From Caballeronia arvi (lineage in GTDB: Bacteria; Pseudomonadota; Gammaproteobacteria; Burkholderiales; Burkholderiaceae), in NCBI RefSeq assembly GCF_001544695.2, contig NZ_FCOM02000013.1, positions 62,001 to 126,000 on the forward strand: a stretch of DNA of 64,000 nt, read 5' to 3'. The position numbers were made by a program, and so were the translations under genes. Position 1 is the first letter of the stretch. Each line of letters starts with the position of its first letter. Of the stretch, positions 39,091 to 48,800 are shown one piece after another. The notes under the pieces are model-generated. The model made no database searches and was not told the origin of the DNA. It saw nothing but the letters and a program-made list of their open reading frames with translations.

Positions 39091-40107
39091 TCACTGATGA
39101 CTGAGCGACATCGACAGCAGACGCGCGGTGATGTCCACGATCGGAATGACGCGGTTGTACGCCATGCGCGTCGGGCCGATCACGCCGAGCGTGCCGACGA
39201 TCTTTCCGTTGACTTCGTACGGCGCCGTCACGACGCTCATCTCTTCGATCGGCACGAGATTCGATTCTCCGCCGATGAATATCTGCACGCCCTGAGCGTG
39301 ACTCGACACATCCAGCAATTGCAGGAGGCTCGTCTTTTGATCGAACAAATCGAAAAGCTTGCGCAGCCGCGCCATGTCGGACGAAAGGTCCGCCACTTCG
39401 AGCAGGTTGCGCTCGCCGGAAATGAGCACGGTGTCCGTAGGATCCGTCTCGGCGGTGCTCGCGACCACGGCCGCCTGCATGAGCACGGTCATGTCGCCGC
39501 GCAACTGGTCGATTTCCTCGCGCAGGCGCCGGCGCACCTCGTCGAAGGACAGGCCCGCGAAATGCGCGTTGATGTAATTCGACGCCTCGACGAGTTGCGA
39601 GGGCGAGTAGTCGCGCTGCGTCGCCATCATGCGGTTCTGGACGTCGCCCTCGGGCGTGACGATGATGAGCAGGATGCGCTTGTCCGACAGCCGCATGAAC
39701 TCGATCTGCTTGAACATGTGGCTGCGGCGCGGCGTGAGCACGACACCCGCGAACGACGACAGATTGGACAGCACGCTCGCCGCCGCCGCGACGATCTTCT
39801 GCGGTTCCTCGCCTTGCAGGCGGGTCTTGACCGCGGTGGTCATCGCTTCGTCTTCGGGCCCTTCTACAGTCAGCATCGTGTCGACGAAGAGCCGGTAGCC
39901 GCGCGGCGTGGGAATGCGGCCCGCCGACGTATGCGGGCTCGCGACGAGGCCGAGCTCCTCGAGATCCGACATGACGTTGCGGATCGTCGCCGGGCTCAGT
40001 TCCAGACCGGAATGACGTGATAACGTGCGCGAACCGACCGGCTGACCTTCGGCGATGTAGCGCTCGATCAACGTTTTAAGGAGGGTTTGTGCACGTGGAT
40101 CTAGCAT
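39091..40107 (-). CDS. hrcA: Heat-inducible transcription repressor HrcA
   Basis: A 338-residue HrcA. The winged helix-turn-helix is [75 protein letters not shown]; the GAF-like middle and dimerisation region follow, with the end [24 protein letters not shown]. It represses groE-type genes by binding CIRCE repeats. I use the ATG at 40107; a TTG six bases upstream is less likely. No ribosome-binding site precedes it: a -10-like TAGAAT (40114-40119) sits six bases from the ATG, suggesting a leaderless transcript. No CIRCE repeat is visible in this window. Confidence 0.95.
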   Translation of the reverse strand: MLDPRAQTLLKTLIERYIAEGQPVGSRTLSRHSGLELSPATIRNVMSDLEELGLVASPHTSAGRIPTPRGYRLFVDTMLTVEGPEDEAMTTAVKTRLQGEEPQKIVAAAASVLSNLSSFAGVVLTPRRSHMFKQIEFMRLSDKRILLIIVTPEGDVQNRMMATQRDYSPSQLVEASNYINAHFAGLSFDEVRRRLREEIDQLRGDMTVLMQAAVVASTAETDPTDTVLISGERNLLEVADLSSDMARLRKLFDLFDQKTSLLQLLDVSSHAQGVQIFIGGESNLVPIEEMSVVTAPYEVNGKIVGTLGVIGPTRMAYNRVIPIVDITARLLSMSLSHQ

Positions 40108-40113
40108 GGGCAA

Positions 40114-40119
40114 ATTCTA
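40114..40119 (-). promoter_or_regulatory. -10 box abutting the hrcA start
   Basis: TAGAAT on the minus strand, six bases upstream of the hrcA ATG, so transcription would begin at about the A of ATG. No good -35 is seen 16-18 bases further up. Confidence 0.4.
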
Positions 40120-40281
40120 GCTCAACGAGTCGGAGGGCGGCGAGGCGCGCCGGGTGCGCCGCGTTCAACGTCCGCTCCATTCTAGCGAGAAACGGCGGGC
40201 CCGCTCGTGCGATACCGCGCGGCCCTGCGCAAGCACGCACGGAGGCCATCGCCCACGGTTCTTTTCGCTCTCTGACTATGG

Positions 40282-40287
40282 TGTAAT
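40282..40287 (+). promoter_or_regulatory. -10 box abutting the nadK start
   Basis: TGTAAT in the context TATGGTGTAATG, six bases before the nadK ATG at 40294. It would give a leaderless or near-leaderless mRNA. The -35 match is weak. Confidence 0.4.
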
Positions 40288-40293
40288 GCCGGC

Positions 40294-41190
40294 ATGGAAA
40301 TTGGCCAATTCAAGACCGTCGCGCTCGTGGGGCGCACCAACACGCCAGGCATCGAGTCGCCGATGAAAGCGCTCGCCGATCTCCTCGCGAGCCAGGGCTT
40401 CGAGGTCGTGTTCGAGGCCGGCACCGCGAAGGAAGTCGGCGTGACGGACTTTCCGGCGCTGTCCATCGCCGAGATGGGCGCGCGTGCCGACGTCGCGATC
40501 GTGCTCGGCGGCGACGGCACGATGCTCGGCATCGGCCGGCAGCTCGCGCCGTACAAGACGCCGCTCATCGGCGTGAATCACGGGCGGCTCGGCTTCATCA
40601 CGGACATTCCGCTCAAGGCCATGCGCGAGATCGTGCCGCAAATGCTCGCCGGCCAGTTCGAGCGCGAAGAGCGCAGCCTGCTCGAAGCGCGCATCGTGCG
40701 CAACGACAAGCCGATCTACCACGCGCTCGCCTTCAACGACGTTGTCGTGAACCGCAGCGGCTTCTCCGGCATGGCGGAGCTGCGCGTGTCCGTCGACGGC
40801 CATTTCATGTACAACCAGCGCTCGGACGGACTGATCGTCGCGACGCCGACCGGCTCGACCGCGTACGCGCTGTCGTCCGCGGGGCCGATCCTGCATCCGC
40901 AGTTGCAGGGCTTCGTGCTCGTGCCGATCGCGCCGCATTCGCTGTCGAATCGTCCGATCGTGCTGGCCGACGATTCGAAGGTGACCATTCAGATCATCGG
41001 CGGGCGCGATGTGAACGTGAACTTCGACATGCAGTCCTTCACCGCCGTCGAACTGAACGACGCCATCGAAGTGCGGCGCTCGAAGCATACGGTGCCGGTG
41101 CTGCATCCGGTCGGCTACAGCACGTACGCGACGCTGCGCAAGAAGCTGCACTGGAACGAGCATCCGTCGCAGGACGCCTCTTCCCTCTGA
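40294..41190 (+). CDS. nadK: NAD kinase
   Basis: A 298-residue NAD kinase that makes NADP+ from NAD+ with ATP. The phosphate-binding motif is [15 protein letters not shown] (about 70-84); [58 protein letters not shown] and [14 protein letters not shown] complete the family pattern. Full length. There is no ribosome-binding site before the ATG. It is followed after 30 bp by recN. Confidence 0.95.
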   Translation: MEIGQFKTVALVGRTNTPGIESPMKALADLLASQGFEVVFEAGTAKEVGVTDFPALSIAEMGARADVAIVLGGDGTMLGIGRQLAPYKTPLIGVNHGRLGFITDIPLKAMREIVPQMLAGQFEREERSLLEARIVRNDKPIYHALAFNDVVVNRSGFSGMAELRVSVDGHFMYNQRSDGLIVATPTGSTAYALSSAGPILHPQLQGFVLVPIAPHSLSNRPIVLADDSKVTIQIIGGRDVNVNFDMQSFTAVELNDAIEVRRSKHTVPVLHPVGYSTYATLRKKLHWNEHPSQDASSL

Positions 41191-41220
41191 ACTCCCCGAC
41201 TTCCCCTCCCCGAAGCGTCC

Positions 41221-42873
41221 ATGCTCCGTCATCTTTCGATTCGAGATTTCGTCATCGTCGCCACACTGGATATCGATTTCGATCCAGGCTTCACGGTCTT
41301 TTCGGGTGAAACCGGCGCGGGCAAGTCGATCCTGATCGACGCCCTCGCCCTCACACTCGGCGCGCGCGGCGACGCGAGCGTCGTGCGCACCGGTCAGGCC
41401 CGCGCGGACATCACCGCCGAATTCTCGACGCATCCTCAAGTGACGCGCTGGCTCGAAGAACATGCGCTGACGCAAGACTGCGATTCGGTCATGCTGCGCC
41501 GGGTCATCGATTCGGGCGGCCGCTCGCGCGCGTTCATCAACGGCACGCCCGCGACGCTCGCGCAATTGCGCGAAGTAGGCGAAATGCTCGTCGACATTCA
41601 CGGACAGCACGCGCATCAGTTGCTGATGCGGCCGGACGCGCAACGCGAACTCTTCGACGCGCACGCGCAATTGCTCGAACCCGCCGCCGCGGTGAATCGT
41701 GCGTGGCGCGCGATGCGTGAGGCGCAGCAGGCCGTCGAGACTGCGCAGAGCCGCGATCGCGAACTGCAACTGGAGCGCGAGCGTCTCGCATGGCAACTCA
41801 GCGAATTCGACAAACTCGCCCCGCAGCCGGGCGAATGGGAAGAAGTGAGCGCGGAGCATCATCGGCTGTCGCATTCGGCGAGTCTCATCGACGGCGTACA
41901 GGGTGCGCTCGGCGCGCTCTCCGAATCCGATGAAGCGATGATCTCGCAGCTCGGCGCGATCATCTCGAAGGTGCGCGGTCTGGCCGACATCGATCCGGCG
42001 CTCAACGACGTGCTCGCGTCGCTGGAACCGGCGGAGATTCAGTTGCAGGAAGCGTCGTACTCGCTGTCGCATTACGCGCAGCGGCTGGAGCTCGATCCCG
42101 ATCGTCTCGCGCAGGTCGAGAGGCGCATGGATCAGTTGCATTCGACGGCGCGCAAGTTCCGCCTGCCGCCCGAAACGCTGCCCGAGGAGCACGACGCGCG
42201 CCGCAAGCAGCTCGCCGATCTCGACGCCGCCGCCGATCTCGACGCACTCAACGCCGCTGCCGAAAAAGCCAAGAGCGCCTATCTCGAACAGGCGAAAGTG
42301 CTGTCGAAGGCGCGCGCGAAGGCCGCGAAGAGCCTGTCGAAAGCGGTCACGGAAGGTATGCAGGAATTGTCGATGGCGGGCGGGAGCTTCGAAGTCGCGC
42401 TCGTGCCGCTCGCCGAAGGCGGCGCGAACGGGCTGGAGCAGATCGAATTCCGCGTCGCGGGTCATGCGGGCGTGGCGAAGAGGCCGCTCGCGAAAGTCGC
42501 ATCGGGCGGCGAACTCGCGCGCATCAGCCTCGCGCTCGCCGTGATCGCGAGCACTGCGAGCCCGACGCCCACGCTCATCTTCGACGAAGTGGACACGGGC
42601 ATCGGCGGCGGCGTCGCGGAAGTGGTCGGCCGTTTGCTGCATCAGCTCGGGCGCGAACGCCAGGTCTTGTGCGTCACGCACTTGCCGCAAGTCGCGGCGC
42701 GCGGCGATCAGCACTTCCAGGTCGCGAAGTCTTCCGACGACACGGGCGGCACGGTCAGCACCGTGACGTCGCTCGACAGGAGCAGGCGCATCGAGGAAGT
42801 CGCGCGCATGCTCGGCGGCATCGAGATCACCGCGACCACGCGCAAGCACGCGAAGGAAATGCTGGCCGCCTGA
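41221..42873 (+). CDS. recN: DNA repair protein RecN
   Basis: A 550-residue SMC-like ATPase used in double-strand break repair. Walker A is FSGETGAGKSILIDALALTLG (about 28-48); after the globular start come two coiled-coil arms (about 150-390); the C-terminal half carries the signature KVASGGELARISLALAVI and Walker B TLIFDEVDTGIGGGVAEVVGRLL, then VLCVTHLPQVAARGDQHFQV. Full length. Its stop is three bases from that of glnE on the opposite strand. It probably shares a transcript with nadK, the common arrangement in beta-proteobacteria. Confidence 0.96.
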   Translation: MLRHLSIRDFVIVATLDIDFDPGFTVFSGETGAGKSILIDALALTLGARGDASVVRTGQARADITAEFSTHPQVTRWLEEHALTQDCDSVMLRRVIDSGGRSRAFINGTPATLAQLREVGEMLVDIHGQHAHQLLMRPDAQRELFDAHAQLLEPAAAVNRAWRAMREAQQAVETAQSRDRELQLERERLAWQLSEFDKLAPQPGEWEEVSAEHHRLSHSASLIDGVQGALGALSESDEAMISQLGAIISKVRGLADIDPALNDVLASLEPAEIQLQEASYSLSHYAQRLELDPDRLAQVERRMDQLHSTARKFRLPPETLPEEHDARRKQLADLDAAADLDALNAAAEKAKSAYLEQAKVLSKARAKAAKSLSKAVTEGMQELSMAGGSFEVALVPLAEGGANGLEQIEFRVAGHAGVAKRPLAKVASGGELARISLALAVIASTASPTPTLIFDEVDTGIGGGVAEVVGRLLHQLGRERQVLCVTHLPQVAARGDQHFQVAKSSDDTGGTVSTVTSLDRSRRIEEVARMLGGIEITATTRKHAKEMLAA

Positions 42874-42876
42874 GCC

Positions 42877-45675
42877 TCAGGCTTCGGACGCCACCGCGAA
42901 CACCCGCTCCCACAATGCCGTCACCGCGTCGCGTTCGGCCTGGACTTCGGCCGGATCGACGCGCGCTTTTTCCATGCCGTCGAGCCGCAACGTGTGCTGA
43001 AGCTTGCGGTAATGCCGGTACGCCGCGCCGATCGCATCGGCTTCTTCTTCAGCGATCAATCCGCTTCGCGCGGCGATCTTCAGCAGCGTGATGTTCCCCG
43101 CGTTCCGCAAGAACTCGCGATGCTCGCGCGCGTGCAGCAGCACCCAGTACTGCACGATGAACTCGATATCGACCATGCCGCCGCGATCGTGCTTCAGATC
43201 GAAGCGATCGCTGTTGTTCGGATGCCCCGCGAGCACCCGCTCGCGCATCGCGACGATCTCGCGAGCGAGCGCGGCCGGATCGCGCTCCATCACGAGCACG
43301 TCGGCGCGGATCGCCTCGAACTGCGCGCCGATCTCGGCATCGCCGGCGCTGTAACGCGCGCGCGACAACGCCTGGTGCTCCCAGACCCACGCGGTGTTCG
43401 CCGCGTCGCCCTCGCGAATCTGATAGCGGCGAAACGATGCGAGGTCAGTCACCAGCAGCCCGGATTCGCCGTTGGGCCGCAGACGCAGATCGACATCGAA
43501 AAGCGTGCCCGCGCCGGTCGCCGCCGTGAGCCACGTGATGAGGCGGCGCGTGAACATCGCGTAAATGTCAGCGGCGGAATCGTGCGGATCGTCGTAGAGA
43601 AAGATGAGGTCGAGATCCGATGCGTACCCCAGCTCCTTGCCGCCGAGCTTTCCGTACGCGATGACCGAGAAGCGCGGCGTCTCGCAATGCCGCTTCGGAA
43701 ACTGCTTCCACACGGTCTGAATCGTGACGTCGAGCACGGCATCGGCGAGCTCGGACAGGCGGTCGCTTACATGCTCTACGCTCAAATGCCCCGCCAGATC
43801 GATCAGCAGAATGCGGAACACTTCGGCCTGATGCGCGTGACGCAGCAGATCCATCTGATGTTCCGCGTCCTCGGCGGCGTCGAGCCGCGCGGTCAGCGAG
43901 CGCTTGAACGCAGCCCAGTCGAACGGGCTCGCGATGGCTTCGTCGTCGAGCAATTCGTCCAGCAATTGCGGATGGCGGATCAGATAGCCCGCCGCCCAGC
44001 GCGAACCCGACAGCACCGACAGCACGCGCGCGAGCGCCGCCGGATATTCCGTCAGGAGCGCGAGATATGCGCCGCGCTTGCTGATGGCTTCCAGCAGGTC
44101 GAAAAGGCGCGTGATGGTGTCGACACGCCGCGCCGCATCGATCGACTGCACGGCTTCCAGCCCCCGCTGCGCGACGATATCGAAGCGCTCGCGGCTGCGC
44201 GACGGCAAGCCCGCGTAGCGCGCCGAATTCCACACGCCTGTCAGACGCGCGAGCACCGGCGTGGGATCGTCGAAGCCGAGTTCCACAAGCCGCGCGGCGA
44301 GCTCTTCCTGCGCGGAGTCGTCGGCGAGCGCGCTGCTCCAGATCCACGACGCCACCGAATCGTCCGCGACGCCACAGCCGCCCTGCCCGCTGACCTTGTC
44401 GGCGAAGATCGCGTCGAACTGCTGCTCGACCAGTTCGCGATGCGCGTCGAGCTTTTTCATCAGCGCGGAATAGTCGGCGAAGCCGAGCGATTTCGCAAGC
44501 AGCGTGCGTTCGTCGTCGGCGACGGGCATCGCGTGCGTCTGCGCGTCGTTGCGGTATTGCAGCCGATGCTCGACCGTGCGCAAGAAGAGATAGGCGTCGG
44601 ACAGCGCGTCGCATACGTTCGGCGCGAGCAGGCCGTGCGCGGCGGCGCGCTCGAGCACCGCGAGCGTCGGACGGATGCGGAAGTCCGCCGCCTGCCCGCC
44701 GCGGATCAGTTGAAACACCTGCGCACTGAATTCGATCTCGCGAATGCCGCCGCGCCCGAGCTTGATGTCGTCGGCCTTGTCGGGGCGCATCGACGCGCGC
44801 CGCTTTGCTTCCTGCCGGATTTGCTGATGCAGCGAGCGGATCGCCGCGATCACGCCGTAGTCGAGATAGCGCCGGTAGATGAACGGCGTCGCGATGGCTT
44901 CGAGCTGCTTCACGAGGCGCTTCGCCGAATCGCTGTGCGTCTCCGATACGAGCCGCCCTTTGATCCACGCGTAGCGCTCCCACTCGCGGCCCTGCACGTA
45001 GAAATACTCTTCGAGCATGCCGAGGCTGCACACGAGCGGACCGGAATCGCCATTGGGCCGCAGCCGCATGTCGACGCGAAACACGTAGCCGTCTTGCGTG
45101 ATTTCCGCGAGCGCGCCGATCAGCCGGCGGCCGAGCCGTGTGAAGAATTCCTGCGTCGGCAGCGGCGAGCGCGTGCCGCCCGAGGTTTCGCCATCTTCTT
45201 CATAAACGAAGATCAGGTCGATATCCGACGATGCGTTAAGCTCGCGCCCGCCGAGCTTGCCCATGCCGACGACGCCGAGCGTGAGACGCTCGCCGTCCGG
45301 TCCGCGCGGCTCGCCGAACAGCGTTTCGAGATCCGCCGACAGCACCGCGAGCGCGCGCTGCACGGTGACTTCGGCGAGATCGGTCATCGCGCCGGTGACT
45401 TCGGCGACATCGGCCGCGCCCGCGAGATCGCGCTCCATCACCGTGCAGAAGACGTCGGTTCTCAGGCGGCGCAGCGCGGTCTTCAAAGCGGCTTCGTCGA
45501 GCACGCCGTTTTCGGTGCACGGCGTGCAGTGCGCATCGAGCCGCGCTTCGATCCACTCACGCGTGATGCGCGCTTGCGACCACTGCGCGACGTACGACGC
45601 CAGTTCGGGACGCGCCGCATACGCGCGCGCCGCATAGTTGGAATAGTCGGAACTGAGAAGAGTGGCGTCGGTCAT
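42877..45675 (-). CDS. glnE: Bifunctional glutamine synthetase adenylyltransferase / adenylyl-removing enzyme
   Basis: A 932-residue enzyme that adds and removes AMP on glutamine synthetase in response to PII. Two nucleotidyltransferase domains are clear, each with a GxGKLGGxEL...SDxDLIF motif: GMGKLGGRELNASSDIDLIFVYE in the N-terminal half (removal) and AYGKLGGKELGYASDLDLIFLYD in the C-terminal half (addition). Between and after them are helical regulatory segments (GRGGIREIEFSAQVFQLIRG; HDRGGMVDIEFIVQYWVL). I start at the ATG at 45675 (MTDATLLSSDYS). The frame continues open upstream for 800 codons, but that stretch is antisense to the next gene. Confidence 0.95.
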   Translation of the reverse strand: MTDATLLSSDYSNYAARAYAARPELASYVAQWSQARITREWIEARLDAHCTPCTENGVLDEAALKTALRRLRTDVFCTVMERDLAGAADVAEVTGAMTDLAEVTVQRALAVLSADLETLFGEPRGPDGERLTLGVVGMGKLGGRELNASSDIDLIFVYEEDGETSGGTRSPLPTQEFFTRLGRRLIGALAEITQDGYVFRVDMRLRPNGDSGPLVCSLGMLEEYFYVQGREWERYAWIKGRLVSETHSDSAKRLVKQLEAIATPFIYRRYLDYGVIAAIRSLHQQIRQEAKRRASMRPDKADDIKLGRGGIREIEFSAQVFQLIRGGQAADFRIRPTLAVLERAAAHGLLAPNVCDALSDAYLFLRTVEHRLQYRNDAQTHAMPVADDERTLLAKSLGFADYSALMKKLDAHRELVEQQFDAIFADKVSGQGGCGVADDSVASWIWSSALADDSAQEELAARLVELGFDDPTPVLARLTGVWNSARYAGLPSRSRERFDIVAQRGLEAVQSIDAARRVDTITRLFDLLEAISKRGAYLALLTEYPAALARVLSVLSGSRWAAGYLIRHPQLLDELLDDEAIASPFDWAAFKRSLTARLDAAEDAEHQMDLLRHAHQAEVFRILLIDLAGHLSVEHVSDRLSELADAVLDVTIQTVWKQFPKRHCETPRFSVIAYGKLGGKELGYASDLDLIFLYDDPHDSAADIYAMFTRRLITWLTAATGAGTLFDVDLRLRPNGESGLLVTDLASFRRYQIREGDAANTAWVWEHQALSRARYSAGDAEIGAQFEAIRADVLVMERDPAALAREIVAMRERVLAGHPNNSDRFDLKHDRGGMVDIEFIVQYWVLLHAREHREFLRNAGNITLLKIAARSGLIAEEEADAIGAAYRHYRKLQHTLRLDGMEKARVDPAEVQAERDAVTALWERVFAVASEA

Positions 45676-45858
45676 GAAAGATTGGGTTCGCTCATTGCTT
45701 CTGGAAAGACATAGCGCGTCGTGCACCGCGCCGCGAGTCTTGCCGGGCGCGGTTTTGCGAGCATCCACGAGTGCGCAGGCCGCGGCCGTCCCCGCTATGC
45801 CCGTGTTACATTTCAGCGTCAAACACGCAAAACTACCATATCGCCGAACAGCCGCAGC

Positions 45859-48800
45859 ATGTCCGACAGCAGACCATCCGTCGACCCGACCGAAGTTGGA
45901 CAAGCCAAGCCCAGCGGCAACGCCGAGCCCGTGCTTTCGCGCGTCTTCAAGTTCGTTCTCGTCATCGCGGCCATCGCCTATTTCGTGGTCGCGGGCGTGT
46001 ATGTCGGCCTGCGCTACATCGTCATGCCGCAGGTCGATTCGTTCCGGCCGCAGATCGAGCAACTGGTCTCGTCGAAGATTCACGCGCAGTTGCGCATCGG
46101 CAGGATTTCCGCGAGATGGTCGGGGCTTTCGCCGACGCTCGATATCGACAACCTGCGCATCGACGCCGCCGACGGCGCGCCGGGGCTCGCCGTGCCGCAT
46201 GCGAGCGCGAGCATCGCGTGGGCGTCGCTCCTGCATCTGCGGCCGAAGCTCGCGGACCTGACCGTCGATGGCCCCGATGTCATCATTGCGCGCAACGCCG
46301 ACGGCGCGCTCTCCGTCGCCGGCGTGCCGATTCCCACGCATCGCACCGGCTCGAACGCGTTCACGACCTGGCTGCTCGGCCAGGACCGCATCCTCCTGCG
46401 CGACGGCACGCTGCGCTGGCGTGACGCCAGCCGCGCCGCGCCCGAGATCGCGTTCAAGCGGCTGCATCTCGCGATCATCAACGACGGCACGCGGCATCGG
46501 CTCGCGCTCCAGGCGCCCGCCGACGGCGAAGTGCTGCACGGCCCGCTCGACTTCCGCGCGGACTTCCGTCATCAGCCGTTTTCCGCGATGGGCGCGCCCG
46601 CGAACTGGAGCGGCCGGCTCTACGTGTCGACCGGTCCCGTCGATCTGCCGACGCTCGCGCGCTACGTGAAGACGCCATTCCAGATGTACAGCGGCCGCAT
46701 CAACAACGAGATCTGGCTGAACTTCGCGGGCGGCGAGTTGCAGAGCGCGTCCGGCGCGCTGAGCGGCTCGAACGTCGCGCTGCGCGTGCGCGCGACGCAG
46801 CCGCGTCTCGATCTGCCGATCGCGCGCTTCGGCTGGAGCGTCGACAGGAAGGACACCGAATACACGCTGAATCTGCGCGATCTCCACGCGGAGCTCGGCC
46901 AGTTGCCGCTCGATGGCGGCACGCCGATCTCCCGTCTGCTCGTGTCGCGCGCGCTCACGGGCACCTATCGGCCGCCGAGCGTCGGCAAGGGGCAACTGCT
47001 GCGGCTGACGGGCGATACCGTCGATATCGGCATTCTCGCGGAGTTCGTGCGCGCGCTGCCGGTGCCGGCGAAGGTGCTCAACGAACTGGTGCGCTTCAAT
47101 CCGCGCGGCCAGGTGTCGAACTACACGATCTTCTCCGAGCGCGCCGCGCCCAAAACCGAGGAAGAAGCGCAGCAACAGCGCAAGAAAGGCGACGCGCCGC
47201 TGGTGCATTACGCGCTCAAGGCCGACCTCGAGGGCATCAGCGTGCAGGCGCAGGAACCGCCGCCCGGCCTCACGATCAACAACCATCCGCGCGCCGGCAT
47301 TCCGGGCGTCGACAATCTGTGGGGCAGCGTCGATGCGAACGAGAAGGAAGGCCGGATCACCATCGACACGAAGAACGCGGCCGTCATCATTCCGGGCGCA
47401 TTCGACGATCCGCGCCTCACCTTCGATTCGCTGCAGGGCAAGGCACGCTGGACCGTCGCGGACGCGATCGCGCCCGGCGAACTGCGCCGCGCCTTCACGA
47501 TTCATCTCGACTCGCTGCGCGTGAAGAACGCGGACGCCGAAGGCGAAGCCACCGCCGATTACTGGAACCAGGGACACGGGCGCGGCAATCTCGATCTGAA
47601 GGCGAAGGTCGCGCATCTGAAGGTGACGAGCCTCGTGCGCTATCTGCCGACGAGCCTGACCGAGCGCGTGCGCGTCTATCTCGGCCATGCGCTTCAGGCG
47701 GGCGTCGCGAAGAACGGGACGATCGAAGTGCACGGCGATCTCACGCGCTTTCCGTATGCCAAGTTTCCGGATGCGGGCATCTTCCGCATCAACGCGCCGT
47801 TCACGGGCGGCAAGTTCGATCCGACGCCGTTCCCGCCGCGCAAGATGGCGAACGGCCTGCCGAATTTCTGGCCGGCGTTCGAGGGCATCGACGGCACGTT
47901 CACGCTCGCGCAGAACAAGCTCGGCTTCGATATCGACAAGGGACATTACCGCCGCGTGCGCGTGTCGAAGGTGGTCGGGCGGATCGACGACACCGGCAAT
48001 CGCGAGACGAAGCTGTGGATCGACGGAAAAGCACGCGGGCCGCTCGCCGACATGCTCCAGTACGTCGACGACAGCTCGCTCGGCCTGATGGCGAAGCACG
48101 CGACGCGCAAGATCGAAGCGAAGGGCGACGCGGACCTCGCGCTCACGCTCGGCATTCCGCGCTATCGTCCGCCCGCGCCCTTGCCGCCGATCAAGCCCGA
48201 ATACAAAGGCTCGATCACCTTCGCCGACGACGAAGTCAGGTACGGCACTTTACCCTCGCTCACGCATCTGCGCGGCCGCGCCGACTTCGCCGCGAAGACC
48301 GTCACGCTCGACGGCCTGACCGCGCAACTGCTCGGCGGCGACGTGCGCGCGAAGGGCGGCGTGCAGCCGGATGGCAGCTATGCGATCGACGTGAACGGGC
48401 GCATCGGTGCGGACGCGGCTGAACGCCTGAATACGCGCATGAGTCCGCAGGTCGCGCAGTTGATGAAGCGCATCGACGGCGCCGCGCCTTACGAACTGCA
48501 CGTGCGCGGCGCGAAGAATGCGTTGCCGAACGTGCAGGCGAGCTCGGATCTGACCGGTCTCGGCATCGATCTGCCCGCGCCGCTCGGCAAGGCGAAAGGC
48601 ACGCCGATGCCCCTTTCCTTCACGTTCCAGCCCGCGGCGGGCGGCGCTTCGGATCTGCATGACGCGAAGCTGAGCGTCGGGCCGCTGGAAGCGCACTACG
48701 TGATGCAGCAGATCGGCAAGGCAGAGGTGAAGGTCGATCCGCAAGACCCCGCCGAGCCGATGAACATGCGTGCGCGCCTGAAAGTCGCGCGCGGCGCGAT

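Noticed and set aside
36090-40293. CIRCE operator near hrcA, grpE or dnaK
   Set aside because: No copy of the inverted repeat TTAGCACTC / GAGTGCTAA was found in the gaps of the cluster.
40276-42849. 857-residue minus-strand frame opposite nadK and recN
   Set aside because: Shadow frame; nadK and recN are certain.
45676-48099. Open minus-strand frame that would extend glnE to 1740 residues
   Set aside because: The extension is antisense to the first half of yhdP, has no adenylyltransferase similarity and is very rich in Arg and His, the usual signature of an antisense frame in GC-rich DNA.
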